Assembly: GCA_017524545.1 (NCBI GenBank)
Contig: JAFXVN010000085.1
Span: forward strand, 1-64,000
Origin: Bacteroidaceae bacterium
GTDB lineage: Bacteria > Bacteroidota > Bacteroidia > Bacteroidales > Bacteroidaceae
Direction: 5' to 3'
Length of the DNA stretch: 64,000 nt
In this document: piece by piece, positions 14,226 through 23,125 of the stretch
How positions within the stretch are numbered: position 1 is the stretch's first letter
Layout of the letters: every line of letters starts with the position of its first letter
Made by a program: the position numbers and the translations under genes
The notes under the pieces: model-generated
What the model was told of the DNA's origin: nothing
Database searches by the model: none
The model's input: the letters and a program-made list of their open reading frames with translations, nothing else

Positions 14226-16427
14226 TTAGAGCTTTTCCTTGAAGTGCTGCGTTATCTGGCGGAAGAGGTGGTTGCGGGTGTTGCCGCCGTAGATGCTGTG
14301 GTTGCGGTTGGTGTAGGTCAGCTCGCGGAAGTCCTTGTCGGCCTGGACGAGGGCTTCGGTGTATTCTGCTGCGTTGCGGAAGTGGACGTTGTCGTCGGCA
14401 AGGCCGTGAATGAGCAGGAGCTTGCCGCTCAACTTCGAGGCGCGGCTGATGGGACAGACATCATAGCCCGCTCCGTTCTCGCCAGGGGTGCGCATGAAAC
14501 GCTCGGTGTAGATGCTGTCGTAATAACGCCAGCTCGTTGGAGCTGCCACAGCCACACCGCAGGCAAAGACGGGACGCCCCTCGCTCATGCTCATCAGCGT
14601 GTTGAAGCCGCCGAAGCTCCAGCCCCAGATGGCGATGCGGTTCTTATCGACGTAGGGTTGCTGCCCAAGCCAAAGGGCAGCCTCCACCTGGTCGTGACTC
14701 TCCAACTGACCAAGCTTGAGGTAGGTGCATTGCTCGAAGTCCCTACCCCGTCCGCCTGTGCCGCGTCCATCCACACAGACGCTGATGAAGCCCTCCTGAG
14801 CCAGATACTGCTCGTAGAGGCAGCCGCCCATATTGCCTGCGCTCCAGCTATCGACCACCTGCTGAGAGCCGGGGCCGCTGTACTGGAACATCACGACGGG
14901 GTACTTCTTGCTTTGGTTAAAGTCGGCAGGCAGCACCATGAAACCGTTGAGCAGCACGCCGTCGGCTGTCGTGAAGGAGAAGAACTTGCGCTCGCCAAGC
15001 CTCAACCCGGCAAGCTTCTGGCGCAGGGCGGCGTTGTCCTCGAGTGTCTTGAGCGTCTTGCCCGAAGCGTCGCAGAGCGTCGTGACGGTTGGTGTGTTCA
15101 GGTCGCTCCAAGTGTTCATGAAGTAGCGGAAGCCTTTGCTGAAGATGGCGCTGTTGGTGCCTGTCTGCGAGGTGCTGAGGCGCGTCACCTTGCCCTTGCT
15201 GTCGCTCTTGTAGATGCTCTTGCGAAGCGGGCTCTCCTGATTGCTGGCATAGTAGGTTGTGCCCGTCTTGCTGTCGTAGCCATAGAAGGACGTCACCTCG
15301 AAGTTGCCATTGGTGAGCTGGCGCTTGAGCGTCCCGTTCAGGTCGTAGAGATAGAGGTGCTTGTAGCCGCTCCGCTCACTCATCAGCACGAAGCCTTCGG
15401 AGGTGACCTTGAAGGCCTTCAGGGCATCCTCGGGCACGTAGCATTCCGCATGTTCGCGGACGATGACGCGGCACTCGGTGCTTCTGGGATTGGCCTGATA
15501 GATGTCGAGCTGGTCTTGGTGGCGGTTGAGGGTGAGGATGAGCAGCTTCTCGGCATCATCCTCGGAGAAGAAGATGCGCGGCACGTAGCCGTCGGCGGGA
15601 ATGGGGAGCTGCATCTTGCGGATGGCGCGGCTCTTGATGTCGAAGCTGTGGACGCTGACGACGCTGTTGCGCGCTCCGGCAATGGGGTACTTGTAGTCGA
15701 AGGAGCCGGGATAGTCGGCATACTCCTTCTTCTCGGGGTTCAGGCCCTTGTACCAGGGGAAGCTGAACATCGGCACGTCCGTCTCGTCGTAGCGAATCCA
15801 GGCCAGCATCGAGTTGTCGGCATTGAAGTCGAAGGCACGGGCGAAGGAGAACTCCTCCTCGTTCACCCAGTCGGGCTTGCCGTTGATGACCTTGTTGAAC
15901 TCGCCGTCCTTCGTGATTTGGCTCTCGCTGTTGTTGAAGAGGAGCTTGACGAGGAAGAGGTTGCCGTCGCGGACGAAGGCTACCATTGTGCCGTCGCGGC
16001 TCCACAGAGGCTGCTCCTGCGGCCCGCCCTCGCTCAGGTGCGCCAAAGTGCGGTTCTTGACATTATAGATATAGTACTCTGCCGTCTTGCTGTGGCGGTA
16101 GATGCCTTTCGTCTGGGTCTGCACGAGGATGTTCTTCTCGTCGGGGCTCATCTGGTAGCCGTCGATGCGCTCCAGCTTGACGCGGTTCTTGATGTTGTCC
16201 ACATCGAAGAGCACGCTGGTCTCCTCGCCCGTGCGGAAGCTGCGGAGGACAATCTGCTTGCCGTCCCGAGAGAGCTGGCTGTAGCTCTCGCCGTCGAGCA
16301 AAGGTGTCACGCCGGAGACGCCTCGCGCGGAATAGGTGCCGCTGGTCAAGTCTTTCAGCGAAAGTTGTTCTGCATTAACAAAGAAAACGGCACAAAGAAG
16401 TGCCATAAGCAGCATGAATCGTTTCAT
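14226..16427 (-). CDS. Dipeptidyl peptidase IV (S9B serine peptidase)
   Basis: 733 residues with a signal peptide (MKRFMLLMALLCAVFFVNAE), so exported, probably periplasmic. The N-terminal two thirds is the eight-bladed propeller with the DWVNEEEF motif that holds the amino-end-binding glutamates. The C-terminal alpha/beta hydrolase has the nucleophile in GWSFGG, the aspartate in HGLADDNVH and the histidine in RNHSIYGG. It releases X-Pro dipeptides from peptide ends, a key nutrient activity in Prevotella and Porphyromonas. It begins 39 bases after the dehydrogenase gene on the same strand and may be cotranscribed with the sugar cluster. Confidence 0.92.
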   Translation of the reverse strand: MKRFMLLMALLCAVFFVNAEQLSLKDLTSGTYSARGVSGVTPLLDGESYSQLSRDGKQIVLRSFRTGEETSVLFDVDNIKNRVKLERIDGYQMSPDEKNILVQTQTKGIYRHSKTAEYYIYNVKNRTLAHLSEGGPQEQPLWSRDGTMVAFVRDGNLFLVKLLFNNSESQITKDGEFNKVINGKPDWVNEEEFSFARAFDFNADNSMLAWIRYDETDVPMFSFPWYKGLNPEKKEYADYPGSFDYKYPIAGARNSVVSVHSFDIKSRAIRKMQLPIPADGYVPRIFFSEDDAEKLLILTLNRHQDQLDIYQANPRSTECRVIVREHAECYVPEDALKAFKVTSEGFVLMSERSGYKHLYLYDLNGTLKRQLTNGNFEVTSFYGYDSKTGTTYYASNQESPLRKSIYKSDSKGKVTRLSTSQTGTNSAIFSKGFRYFMNTWSDLNTPTVTTLCDASGKTLKTLEDNAALRQKLAGLRLGERKFFSFTTADGVLLNGFMVLPADFNQSKKYPVVMFQYSGPGSQQVVDSWSAGNMGGCLYEQYLAQEGFISVCVDGRGTGGRGRDFEQCTYLKLGQLESHDQVEAALWLGQQPYVDKNRIAIWGWSFGGFNTLMSMSEGRPVFACGVAVAAPTSWRYYDSIYTERFMRTPGENGAGYDVCPISRASKLSGKLLLIHGLADDNVHFRNAAEYTEALVQADKDFRELTYTNRNHSIYGGNTRNHLFRQITQHFKEKL

Positions 16428-16466
16428 TTTCTTGATTTGTTTTTATGGATTATTTGTGTTCTTTTC

Positions 16467-17489
16467 TTAAGCGAAGCGGACAAGGATGCGGAACACCTTT
16501 CCTGGGTTTTCGCTCCACCAAACGAGGGTTTCAAGCCCCTGCTCGGGTTTTATGACTTTTGTTATCAGTTTGTTTGTGGGACAAGTGCCGCGACGGAGAT
16601 AGCGGATGACTGCACGGAAATCCTCCGGCATAGCATTACGCGAGCCACGGACGTCAAGCTCCTTCTGCACGAAGAACCGCGTTTGCAGAAGCACTTCGCT
16701 CTTGGCATAGCCGATACAGACGATGCGCCCCGTGAAAGCGACCTCCCCGACGGCCATCTGATAGGTGGGAACTGAGCCGACCGCCTCGATAACCACATCA
16801 GGGCCATTGCCTTCCGTCAGCTGCGACAAGCGTTGGTGTACGTCCTCCGTCTTGGTGTTCAGGGTAAACGCGGCTCCCATCTGTCGCGCCAAAGCCAGCT
16901 TCTCGTCATCAATATCCGCCGCGATAACGGTTGCTCCGCGAAGCGATGCCCGGACGATGGCTCCAAGCCCCACCATACCGCAACCGATGACCATCACCGT
17001 GTCGCCATCCGTCACCTGTCCGCGACTTACAGCATGGAAGCCCACAGACATCGGTTCTATCAAAGCACAGGTCTCGGCAGGAAGTCCTTCGGCAGGGATT
17101 ATCTTTTGCCACGGAAGGACGATGAACTCGCGCATAGCACCGTCGCGCTGAACACCCAGCGTTTCGTTGTGCTGACAGGCATTCACACGTCCGTTCCTGC
17201 AACTGGAGCAATGTCCGCAACTGGTATAGGGGTTGCACGTCACCTGCATCCCAGGCTTCAGGTCTTCGGGAACACCTTCTCCACAGGCTTCTATCACAGC
17301 TCCCACCTCGTGACCCGGGATGACGGGATTCCTGGCCATTCCGTTTCTTCCCATAAAGGTGTTGATATCCGAGCCGCAAAAGCCCACATATTGTATTTTG
17401 AGCAGCACCTCGCCCCTCTGCAGTTCGGCGGGTTGCTGCATTTCAATCACTTTGCATTCCTGATTGTGGGAAATCTGTATTGCTTTCAT
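16467..17489 (-). CDS. Zinc-dependent MDR alcohol/polyol dehydrogenase
   Basis: 340 residues. Catalytic zinc ligands: C in GFCGSD (about 38), the HE pair in PGHEVG, and the E in LIEPMSVGFHA. The structural zinc loop is present (CGHCSSC...C). A Rossmann motif VIGCGMVGLGAIV binds NAD(P). Family members oxidise threonine, sorbitol, galactitol or sugar acids. Its ATG overlaps the stop of the amidohydrolase gene (ATGA), so they are coupled. With the aldo/keto reductase and lactonase-like enzyme it could oxidise a keto-deoxy sugar acid in a non-phosphorylated fucose- or galactose-type pathway; substrate is inferred. Confidence 0.8.
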   Translation of the reverse strand: MKAIQISHNQECKVIEMQQPAELQRGEVLLKIQYVGFCGSDINTFMGRNGMARNPVIPGHEVGAVIEACGEGVPEDLKPGMQVTCNPYTSCGHCSSCRNGRVNACQHNETLGVQRDGAMREFIVLPWQKIIPAEGLPAETCALIEPMSVGFHAVSRGQVTDGDTVMVIGCGMVGLGAIVRASLRGATVIAADIDDEKLALARQMGAAFTLNTKTEDVHQRLSQLTEGNGPDVVIEAVGSVPTYQMAVGEVAFTGRIVCIGYAKSEVLLQTRFFVQKELDVRGSRNAMPEDFRAVIRYLRRGTCPTNKLITKVIKPEQGLETLVWWSENPGKVFRILVRFA

Positions 17490-18367
17490 TCCGACATGTT
17501 TTTTATATAAGGCAGGGAGGGCAGATTCCTAAAGCCATAGAAGCGGACGGCATTCCCGCCCAAGAACATTTCCTTCTCCTCGTCTGTCAACTCCGTTGTT
17601 TTCTGAATGAAGTCGTAAGACATCTTGTAGGTGATGGCCGTAATGGTTCTGGGATAGTCGCTCCCCCACATCAGGTGCTCCATACCGACCCATTCGGCAG
17701 CTTGCCTGATGCTTCGTATTGCCGATGGATAGGGGTAGAACTCCGAATTGTAGAGCCAAGTGATGCCGCCCGACTCTATCATCACGTTCTCACCGCATCG
17801 TGCAAGCAGAACCTGACTCCTGAACGAGGGTGTCGTCACCATCCCGAAATGTCCTATCGCCACCTTCAGCCGAGGGCACTCCTGAATCACTTCTCTCATT
17901 TCGGCTATCTGATTTTCGTCGTCGCCCAGACACATCGACAGCACCAATCCCCTCTCTTCCATAAACTTAAAGACAGGCATCAGGTTTGTGAGCGGCTCGC
18001 GCATACGGTGTCCGGGGAAAGCGATTCCTTTCAATCCAGCTTCCGCAACGGCCTTTGCCTCGCTGAAATCCCAAGCCATTCCCATACAGAAGAAGCGGTC
18101 GGGATATTGCCGTTGCACCTTTATGAGGTAGTCATTCTGGTTGCCGTCTATTATCTCCTGAACGACCACAGCTGCACCTACCTGTGCATAGTCCATGTTC
18201 GAAAGGAACACTTCGGCGGAGTTCACCCCGTCCGTCATAAACGGCGGCAACATCTGCACCTCTTCGCCAAAGAACAGGCTCCTGCCGTTCCTCAGCGAGC
18301 GTATAGGCTGACCGTCAACCTGTGTGTCCTGTCGCAACCAAAGATGGCTATGGGCATCAATTATCAT
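17486..18367 (-). CDS. Amidohydrolase-2 family metal enzyme, lactonase-like
   Basis: 293 residues, starting MIIDAHSHLWLRQD, where HSH gives the first metal/substrate ligands of the family's TIM barrel. Other active-site blocks are GIAFPGHR, LKVAIGHFGMV and MWGSDYPR (catalytic aspartate). Relatives include L-fucono-lactonase and other sugar lactonases, and some decarboxylases. A TTG two codons upstream is a weaker start. It lies between an aldo/keto reductase (makes lactones from sugars) and an MDR dehydrogenase, which favours a lactonase role. ATTTACAAT tandem repeats precede the start codon. Confidence 0.75.
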   Translation of the reverse strand: MIIDAHSHLWLRQDTQVDGQPIRSLRNGRSLFFGEEVQMLPPFMTDGVNSAEVFLSNMDYAQVGAAVVVQEIIDGNQNDYLIKVQRQYPDRFFCMGMAWDFSEAKAVAEAGLKGIAFPGHRMREPLTNLMPVFKFMEERGLVLSMCLGDDENQIAEMREVIQECPRLKVAIGHFGMVTTPSFRSQVLLARCGENVMIESGGITWLYNSEFYPYPSAIRSIRQAAEWVGMEHLMWGSDYPRTITAITYKMSYDFIQKTTELTDEEKEMFLGGNAVRFYGFRNLPSLPYIKNMSE

Positions 18368-18401
18368 GTACAATTTGACAATTTACAATTTACAATTTAT
18401 T

Positions 18402-19346
18402 TTACGTATTATGCCAGCTGACGCGCATTTGGTTGCCGATAATCCGCTGAACCTCTTTCACGAGCTGAAGGTCAGGTTCCTCATTCGCCCAAGCTATGTT
18501 GTGACGCACGTTCATCGGGTTTGCAGAAGAGAACAACGTCCCAGCAATCCGAGGATGAGCAACTGCAAACTGTATCGCCAGCTTCTCTATGGGATAGCCT
18601 TTCTCTTTGCAGTAATCGGCAGCCTTCCTACAGGCTTCTGCCAAAGGCTTCGGAGCAGGATGCCAAGCAGGTGCACCACGCGAGGACAACAGTCCCATGC
18701 TCAGAGGCGAAGCGTTGATGATGCCCACGCCCTTGCTCTCGAAATAGTCGAGGAAGTCGAGCAGCTTGTCGTCGCAAAGGCAATAATGGCAGAAGTTCAG
18801 CACACTCTCCACCATTCCTTCTTGATGGTCAACCACCCACTTCAGGTTTTCCAGTTGCAGGTCGGTGATGCCCACATGCCCCACCAAGCCTTTCGCCTTC
18901 AGCTCCACAAGGGCAGGAAGCGTCTCATCAATCACCTTTTGCAGTCCTCCAGGCAGCGACGCCTGGAACTCAATGTCGTGGACGTTGATGAGGTCGATGT
19001 AATCCACCCCCAGCCGCTCCATGCTTTCATAGACGCTTTCCGTAGCTCTTCGTGCCGAATAATCCCATGTGTTGACACCGTCCTTGCCGTAACGCCCAAC
19101 CTTGGTGGAGAGGAAATAAGCATTACGGGGAATCCCCTTCAACGCCTTACCAAGCACCGTCTCGGCCTTGTAGTATCCATAATAGGGGCTGACATCTATG
19201 AAATTGATGCCACCCTCGATGGCTGTCTCTACGGCTTCGATGCTTTCCCGCTCCTTAGTCTCATGGAAGACGCTTCCCAGCGAAGACGCACCAAAACTGA
19301 GGTTGGAAATCCTCATTCCCGTCTTACCTAATTCCGTATATCTCAT
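18402..19346 (-). CDS. Aldo/keto reductase, L-fucose/aldose 1-dehydrogenase-like
   Basis: 314 residues. MRYTELGKTGMRISNLSFGA is the usual opening; the catalytic set is D in NFIDVSPYYG, Y in the same block, K in FLSTKVGRYG and H in INVHDIEF. Relatives oxidise L-fucose, L-galactose or D-threo-aldoses to lactones with NAD(P). First gene of a three- or four-gene operon (reductase, lactonase-like amidohydrolase, MDR dehydrogenase, perhaps DPP-IV) with its own -7 box, back to back with the NhaA promoter. No kinase, aldolase or transporter is nearby, so the pathway is only partly visible. Confidence 0.8.
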   Translation of the reverse strand: MRYTELGKTGMRISNLSFGASSLGSVFHETKERESIEAVETAIEGGINFIDVSPYYGYYKAETVLGKALKGIPRNAYFLSTKVGRYGKDGVNTWDYSARRATESVYESMERLGVDYIDLINVHDIEFQASLPGGLQKVIDETLPALVELKAKGLVGHVGITDLQLENLKWVVDHQEGMVESVLNFCHYCLCDDKLLDFLDYFESKGVGIINASPLSMGLLSSRGAPAWHPAPKPLAEACRKAADYCKEKGYPIEKLAIQFAVAHPRIAGTLFSSANPMNVRHNIAWANEEPDLQLVKEVQRIIGNQMRVSWHNT

Positions 19347-19391
19347 GTCAAATCAGATTATGAAATCCACTTGGAAACCGTATTTCACTTG

Positions 19392-19399
19392 CAAAGGTA
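19392..19399 (-). promoter_or_regulatory. -7 box of the aldo/keto reductase operon
   Basis: Minus strand TACCTTTG followed by CAAG, 46 bases before the start codon. The next -7 box on the other strand is only 32 bases away, so the two promoters must share upstream DNA. Confidence 0.6.
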
Positions 19400-19431
19400 C
19401 AATAAAAAATTGTAATTTCAACTTTTTTTCG

Positions 19432-19439
19432 TACCTTTG
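19432..19439 (+). promoter_or_regulatory. -7 box of nhaA
   Basis: TACCTTTG followed by CGG, 26 bases before the ATG. A TTG at about 19410 may be its -33 element, overlapping the divergent promoter. Confidence 0.6.
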
Positions 19440-19464
19440 CGGTCGATAATAAAAAAATTACCTG

Positions 19465-20808
19465 ATGGAGAACAATTATCCGTTTATTAGTATGCTCCGC
19501 AAATATGTGAGCAGCAGCGTACTTCTTGTGATAGCCACAGTTGCAGCACTCATCATTGCCAACAGCCCCTGGGGGGACACCTATCGCGCCTTCTGGGAAC
19601 TGCCCGTCAGCATGAGCCTCGGCAGCTTTAACCTCTTCAGTCACAACGGTCACGCCATGACTTTGGGCGAGTTCATCAACGACTATCTCATGGCCATCTT
19701 CTTCCTGAGCGTCGGACTGGAGATAAAGCGCGAGATACTTTGCGGAGAACTGTCGAGCATAAAGAAAGCCCTTGCACCAATCATCGGAGCTTGCGGAGGC
19801 ATGATTATCCCCATCATAGTCTTCTTCCTGATATGCCCCAAAGACCCCGTTATGGAGCGGGGCATGGCCATTCCTATGGCAACGGACATCGCCTTCTCGT
19901 TAGGTTGCCTGAGCATCTTCAGCAAACGCTGTCCGCTTGGACTAAAGGTGTTCCTTGCCGCACTGGCTGTTGCCGACGACCTGGGTGGCATCATCGTCAT
20001 TGCCATCCGCTATACGGAGCACCTTAACCTCTTGTATCTGTTGATTTCAGCACTTATCGTTGTCGTGCTTTGCATCGGCAATTGGCGCGGCATACGGACG
20101 AAGGCCTTTTATTTCGACATGGGCTTCCTCCTTTGGTTCTTTATGCTGGAGAGCGGCATCCACGCAACGATTGCCGGTGTTGTGCTGGCTTTCTGTGTGC
20201 CTGCCAACATTCCGAATGGCACGAAGTTCTGGGTAGAACGCATCCGTCGCCAGTTGGAACATTTCCCCGCAACCGAAGTCACCAGAACCGACCGCAACAA
20301 GCCTGTCGTGCTTTCCGACGAGGAGATAGCTATGCTGAAGAGCGTGGAATCGGCCAGTGACCACCTCGTCAGCCCCCTACAGGACATGGAGGACATCCTG
20401 AAGCTGCCAGTCAACTACCAAATCATTCCGCTCTTTGCCTTTGCCAATGCCGGTGTCAACCTTGCCGGCATGAGCCCGATGAACCTCTTCTCGGGTGTCG
20501 GCTTGGCCGTATTCCTGGGCTTGCTCATCGGCAAGTTCTGCGGCGTGTTGAGCTTCTCATGGATAGGCATCAAGCTTGGCCTCATGCAGATGCCGGAGAA
20601 TGCCAACTGGAAGTCCTTCGCCAGCGTCTGTATGCTTTGCGGCATCGGCTTCACGGTCAGCATGTTCATGGCAACGTTGAGCTATCCCTCAACGCACGTT
20701 GACCTCCTGAACGACGCCAAGCTGGGCATCCTGTGCGGCACCGTCGCCAGTGCCATTGTGGGCTGCCTGATGCTGAACAGTTCTTTGCCGAAGGGGATTA
20801 GGGAATAG
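19465..20808 (+). CDS. nhaA: Na+/H+ antiporter NhaA
   Basis: 447 residues with about twelve membrane helices. Key residues are visible: MATDIAFSLG (the aspartate that senses substrate) and AVADDLGGIIVIA, the paired aspartates that carry ions in NhaA. The usual ending FTVSMFMATLSYP is also present. It extrudes sodium in exchange for protons at the inner membrane. A hydrophilic insert of about 50 residues around 265-315 is longer than in the E. coli protein. The last codons (GIRE) and the stop lie in a 14-base tandem repeat that runs on into the intergenic gap, so the C-terminus has been redrawn by the repeat. Confidence 0.93.
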   Translation: MENNYPFISMLRKYVSSSVLLVIATVAALIIANSPWGDTYRAFWELPVSMSLGSFNLFSHNGHAMTLGEFINDYLMAIFFLSVGLEIKREILCGELSSIKKALAPIIGACGGMIIPIIVFFLICPKDPVMERGMAIPMATDIAFSLGCLSIFSKRCPLGLKVFLAALAVADDLGGIIVIAIRYTEHLNLLYLLISALIVVVLCIGNWRGIRTKAFYFDMGFLLWFFMLESGIHATIAGVVLAFCVPANIPNGTKFWVERIRRQLEHFPATEVTRTDRNKPVVLSDEEIAMLKSVESASDHLVSPLQDMEDILKLPVNYQIIPLFAFANAGVNLAGMSPMNLFSGVGLAVFLGLLIGKFCGVLSFSWIGIKLGLMQMPENANWKSFASVCMLCGIGFTVSMFMATLSYPSTHVDLLNDAKLGILCGTVASAIVGCLMLNSSLPKGIRE

Positions 20809-20845
20809 AGATTAGGGAATAGAGATTAGGGAATAGAGATTAGGG
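20796..20845. repeat. 14-base tandem repeat over the nhaA stop codon
   Basis: Three and a half copies of GATTAGGGAATAGA. The first copy encodes the last residues and stop of NhaA; the rest lies between the convergent nhaA and GH92 genes. GATTAGGG words also occur near 28.6 and 32.2 kb. Confidence 0.75.
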
Positions 20846-20851
20846 ATTACC

Positions 20852-23047
20852 TTATTCCGTTACGATGCGAAGCTCCTTACCTTTGGCAAGGTCTTCGTGC
20901 TTGACGAACCATCCCTTTAGCGGCTGGCCGCCGATGGTGATGCTCTTTATCTTCTCTCCTCTACCCTCTTTGATAATGTTGAAGCTCTTCCCATTGCCTA
21001 AGGTGAAGCTGACGCGGTCGAAGAGAGGCACCGTAACGATATACTCGGGGTCGGCAGGCGAATAGGTGTAGATGCCGATGGCATTAAGCACGTACCACGA
21101 CGACATTTCGCCCGCATCATCCATGCCTGCGTAGGCAAGTCCCTCCTTGCCCATACCGTAGTATTTGTGCAACAGGGTATTCAAGACGTGCTGTGCCTTC
21201 TCCTGCCTGTCGGCGAAATAATAAGCGTATGGGATGCTGTGACCAGGTTGGTTACCATGACAATAGGAACCGAGATAACCCGTGCAGTTGAAAGCCAAAT
21301 AGCCGCCGTTGGGCTGGGTAAAGAGCGAGTCGAGCTTCTGCACTACAGCCTCCCTCGAGGGATAGAGCGCCACCATACCCTTCGGGTCGTGCGGTGCGAA
21401 GAAAAGTGAGTTCCAAGCGTCTGCCTCGCGATACATATACTGATAATAAGGATAGTTGGGTCGGAAGTCCTCAATCCACACACCTTTGCCGTCGCGAAGC
21501 ACCTTCCCGCGCCAGAAACCGGTCGAGGGGTCGAACAGTGTCTTATAGTTCTGCGAGTGCAGCAAGAGCAGCTGTTCATTCTCCTTGTCCCCAAGCTCGC
21601 GCGCCACAAGAGCCGTTGCATAGTCGTCGTAGGCATACTCCACCGTCTTTGTCACAGCGCCTTTGTATTCGTTGCCCGTAAGCACATTCACGGTGTCCTT
21701 CTCCGCAATCCATCCGCGCTCCAAGTACTCGTCGAGATAAGGACGGCCTCCACGCCCAGGCACTGTGGCACTCTTCAGCATGAGGGCATAGGCTCGCTTG
21801 AGGTCGAAGTCGCGAATGCCGCGAAGCCAAGAGCCAGCCACGAAGGTCGAGGCATGGTCGCCGTGGAAGAACGTGGGCATGTAGCCGCCTCTCGCCTCAC
21901 CCCTTTCAATGCAGGAACGGATGATGTCGCTTGCCACATCGGGCGTTATCATGCCTAAGAGGATGAGCTTGTTGCGGTAGGTGTCCCAGAACGAAGGATT
22001 TGTGTAGTAGCGCCATTCGGTCTTGACCACTCCTGCCCCGCGTCCCTCTTTCCTGTGTTCGCCGTTCACATCCGTGCGGAGATGAGGGAAGAGGAATGTC
22101 CTGTAGAGCGTAGAGTAGAGCATCGTGCGCTCTGCCTCCGTGCCGCCCTCCACCAGTATGTGGCCGAGCACATCCTCCCAAATCCTGTCCGCATCGCTGC
22201 GTACCTCATCGAAAGTCTTGCCTGCCAGTTCTGCCTTCAGGTTCTCTTTGGCATTCTCGATGCTTACGAAAGAAAAACCAATTTTTAGCTCAAGGGGCTT
22301 TGAACCTTTTGCCTTCTTTAGCTTCACCATTGCTACAGGCCTGTTGAAGTTTCTGCGACCTTGGTTGAAGTTGTTTGAGCCACCTTCCTCAGTCACGCTT
22401 TCAAGCTCTTCCGAAAGTTCGCCGTAGAAGAAGATGCGTCCTTCGCCGTCCTGAAAGCCTTCGAAGGCACGTGCTCCAGCTTGCTTAATCTCCCAATGGC
22501 GAGGCATATTGTTCGAACGGGCAATATCGACCAGAATGCCTCTGTGGTCGCCCTTGTGGAACGTGTAGCGATGATATCCGCAGCGAAGTGTTGTGGTGAG
22601 TTCTACATTCACATTATACCTGTCGAGAAAGACACGGTAGTAGCCCGGATGTGCCTCCTCTTGGTCGTGGTTATAGGGGGAAGCGTAGCTTTGAGGCGTG
22701 GGCTTTCCTTCCTCCGTAATGGGCAAGATGGGCAGATGGAGCAAGTTCCAATGCCCTTTGCTCGTGTGCGCAAAGCCATAGATGAGGCTGTCTTCGTACT
22801 GATACCCCGAGCCGCTGTGATACTTCGTGACAGGAGTGAGCTGCACCATTGCATTCGGCAATGCGGCACCAGGGAAGGTCTCTGCGCCCCATTGCCTCTC
22901 GCCGGGATTGGGCACGAAGCCCAGTTCCTCGGGTGTCCAAAGCGTAGTGGTGCCCATGAAGGGATTTACATACTGCGTCACGCCCTGAGCCAGGACGTCA
23001 CAAAAGCTACAAACAATCAAACTGAAGAAAAGCGTTACCCTAAACAT
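20852..23047 (-). CDS. GH92 family alpha-mannosidase, exported
   Basis: 731 residues with a signal peptide (MFRVTLFFSLIVCSFCDVLA). Family 92 blocks: YVNPFMGT at the mature start, NPSFWDTYRNK, GYMPTFFHGDHAS, GNQPGHSIPYAYYF and AGMDDAGEMSSWYVLNAIG, the last holding the aspartates that support calcium-dependent attack. GH92 enzymes trim terminal alpha-mannose from N-glycans or fungal mannan. It stands alone with its own -7 box; no SusC/SusD pair is adjacent, though a TonB receptor follows on the same strand upstream. Confidence 0.9.
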   Translation of the reverse strand: MFRVTLFFSLIVCSFCDVLAQGVTQYVNPFMGTTTLWTPEELGFVPNPGERQWGAETFPGAALPNAMVQLTPVTKYHSGSGYQYEDSLIYGFAHTSKGHWNLLHLPILPITEEGKPTPQSYASPYNHDQEEAHPGYYRVFLDRYNVNVELTTTLRCGYHRYTFHKGDHRGILVDIARSNNMPRHWEIKQAGARAFEGFQDGEGRIFFYGELSEELESVTEEGGSNNFNQGRRNFNRPVAMVKLKKAKGSKPLELKIGFSFVSIENAKENLKAELAGKTFDEVRSDADRIWEDVLGHILVEGGTEAERTMLYSTLYRTFLFPHLRTDVNGEHRKEGRGAGVVKTEWRYYTNPSFWDTYRNKLILLGMITPDVASDIIRSCIERGEARGGYMPTFFHGDHASTFVAGSWLRGIRDFDLKRAYALMLKSATVPGRGGRPYLDEYLERGWIAEKDTVNVLTGNEYKGAVTKTVEYAYDDYATALVARELGDKENEQLLLLHSQNYKTLFDPSTGFWRGKVLRDGKGVWIEDFRPNYPYYQYMYREADAWNSLFFAPHDPKGMVALYPSREAVVQKLDSLFTQPNGGYLAFNCTGYLGSYCHGNQPGHSIPYAYYFADRQEKAQHVLNTLLHKYYGMGKEGLAYAGMDDAGEMSSWYVLNAIGIYTYSPADPEYIVTVPLFDRVSFTLGNGKSFNIIKEGRGEKIKSITIGGQPLKGWFVKHEDLAKGKELRIVTE

Positions 23048-23078
23048 AAAACAATACCTTTTTGTTCCTTTCGTGCTG

Positions 23079-23086
23079 CAAATATA
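23079..23086 (-). promoter_or_regulatory. -7 box of the GH92 gene
   Basis: Minus strand TATATTTG followed by CAGC, about 32 bases before the start codon, in the gap after the TonB receptor stop. Confidence 0.5.
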
Positions 23087-23125
23087 CTAATAAGTCAGCA
23101 AACTGCCAAATTATACTTGAGCTTT

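Noticed and set aside
14094..16775. 893-codon open frame on the plus strand opposite DPP-IV and the dehydrogenase
   Set aside because: It is the antisense shadow of two clear minus-strand genes; its residue content (Val/Ala/Leu-rich) is typical of such shadows.
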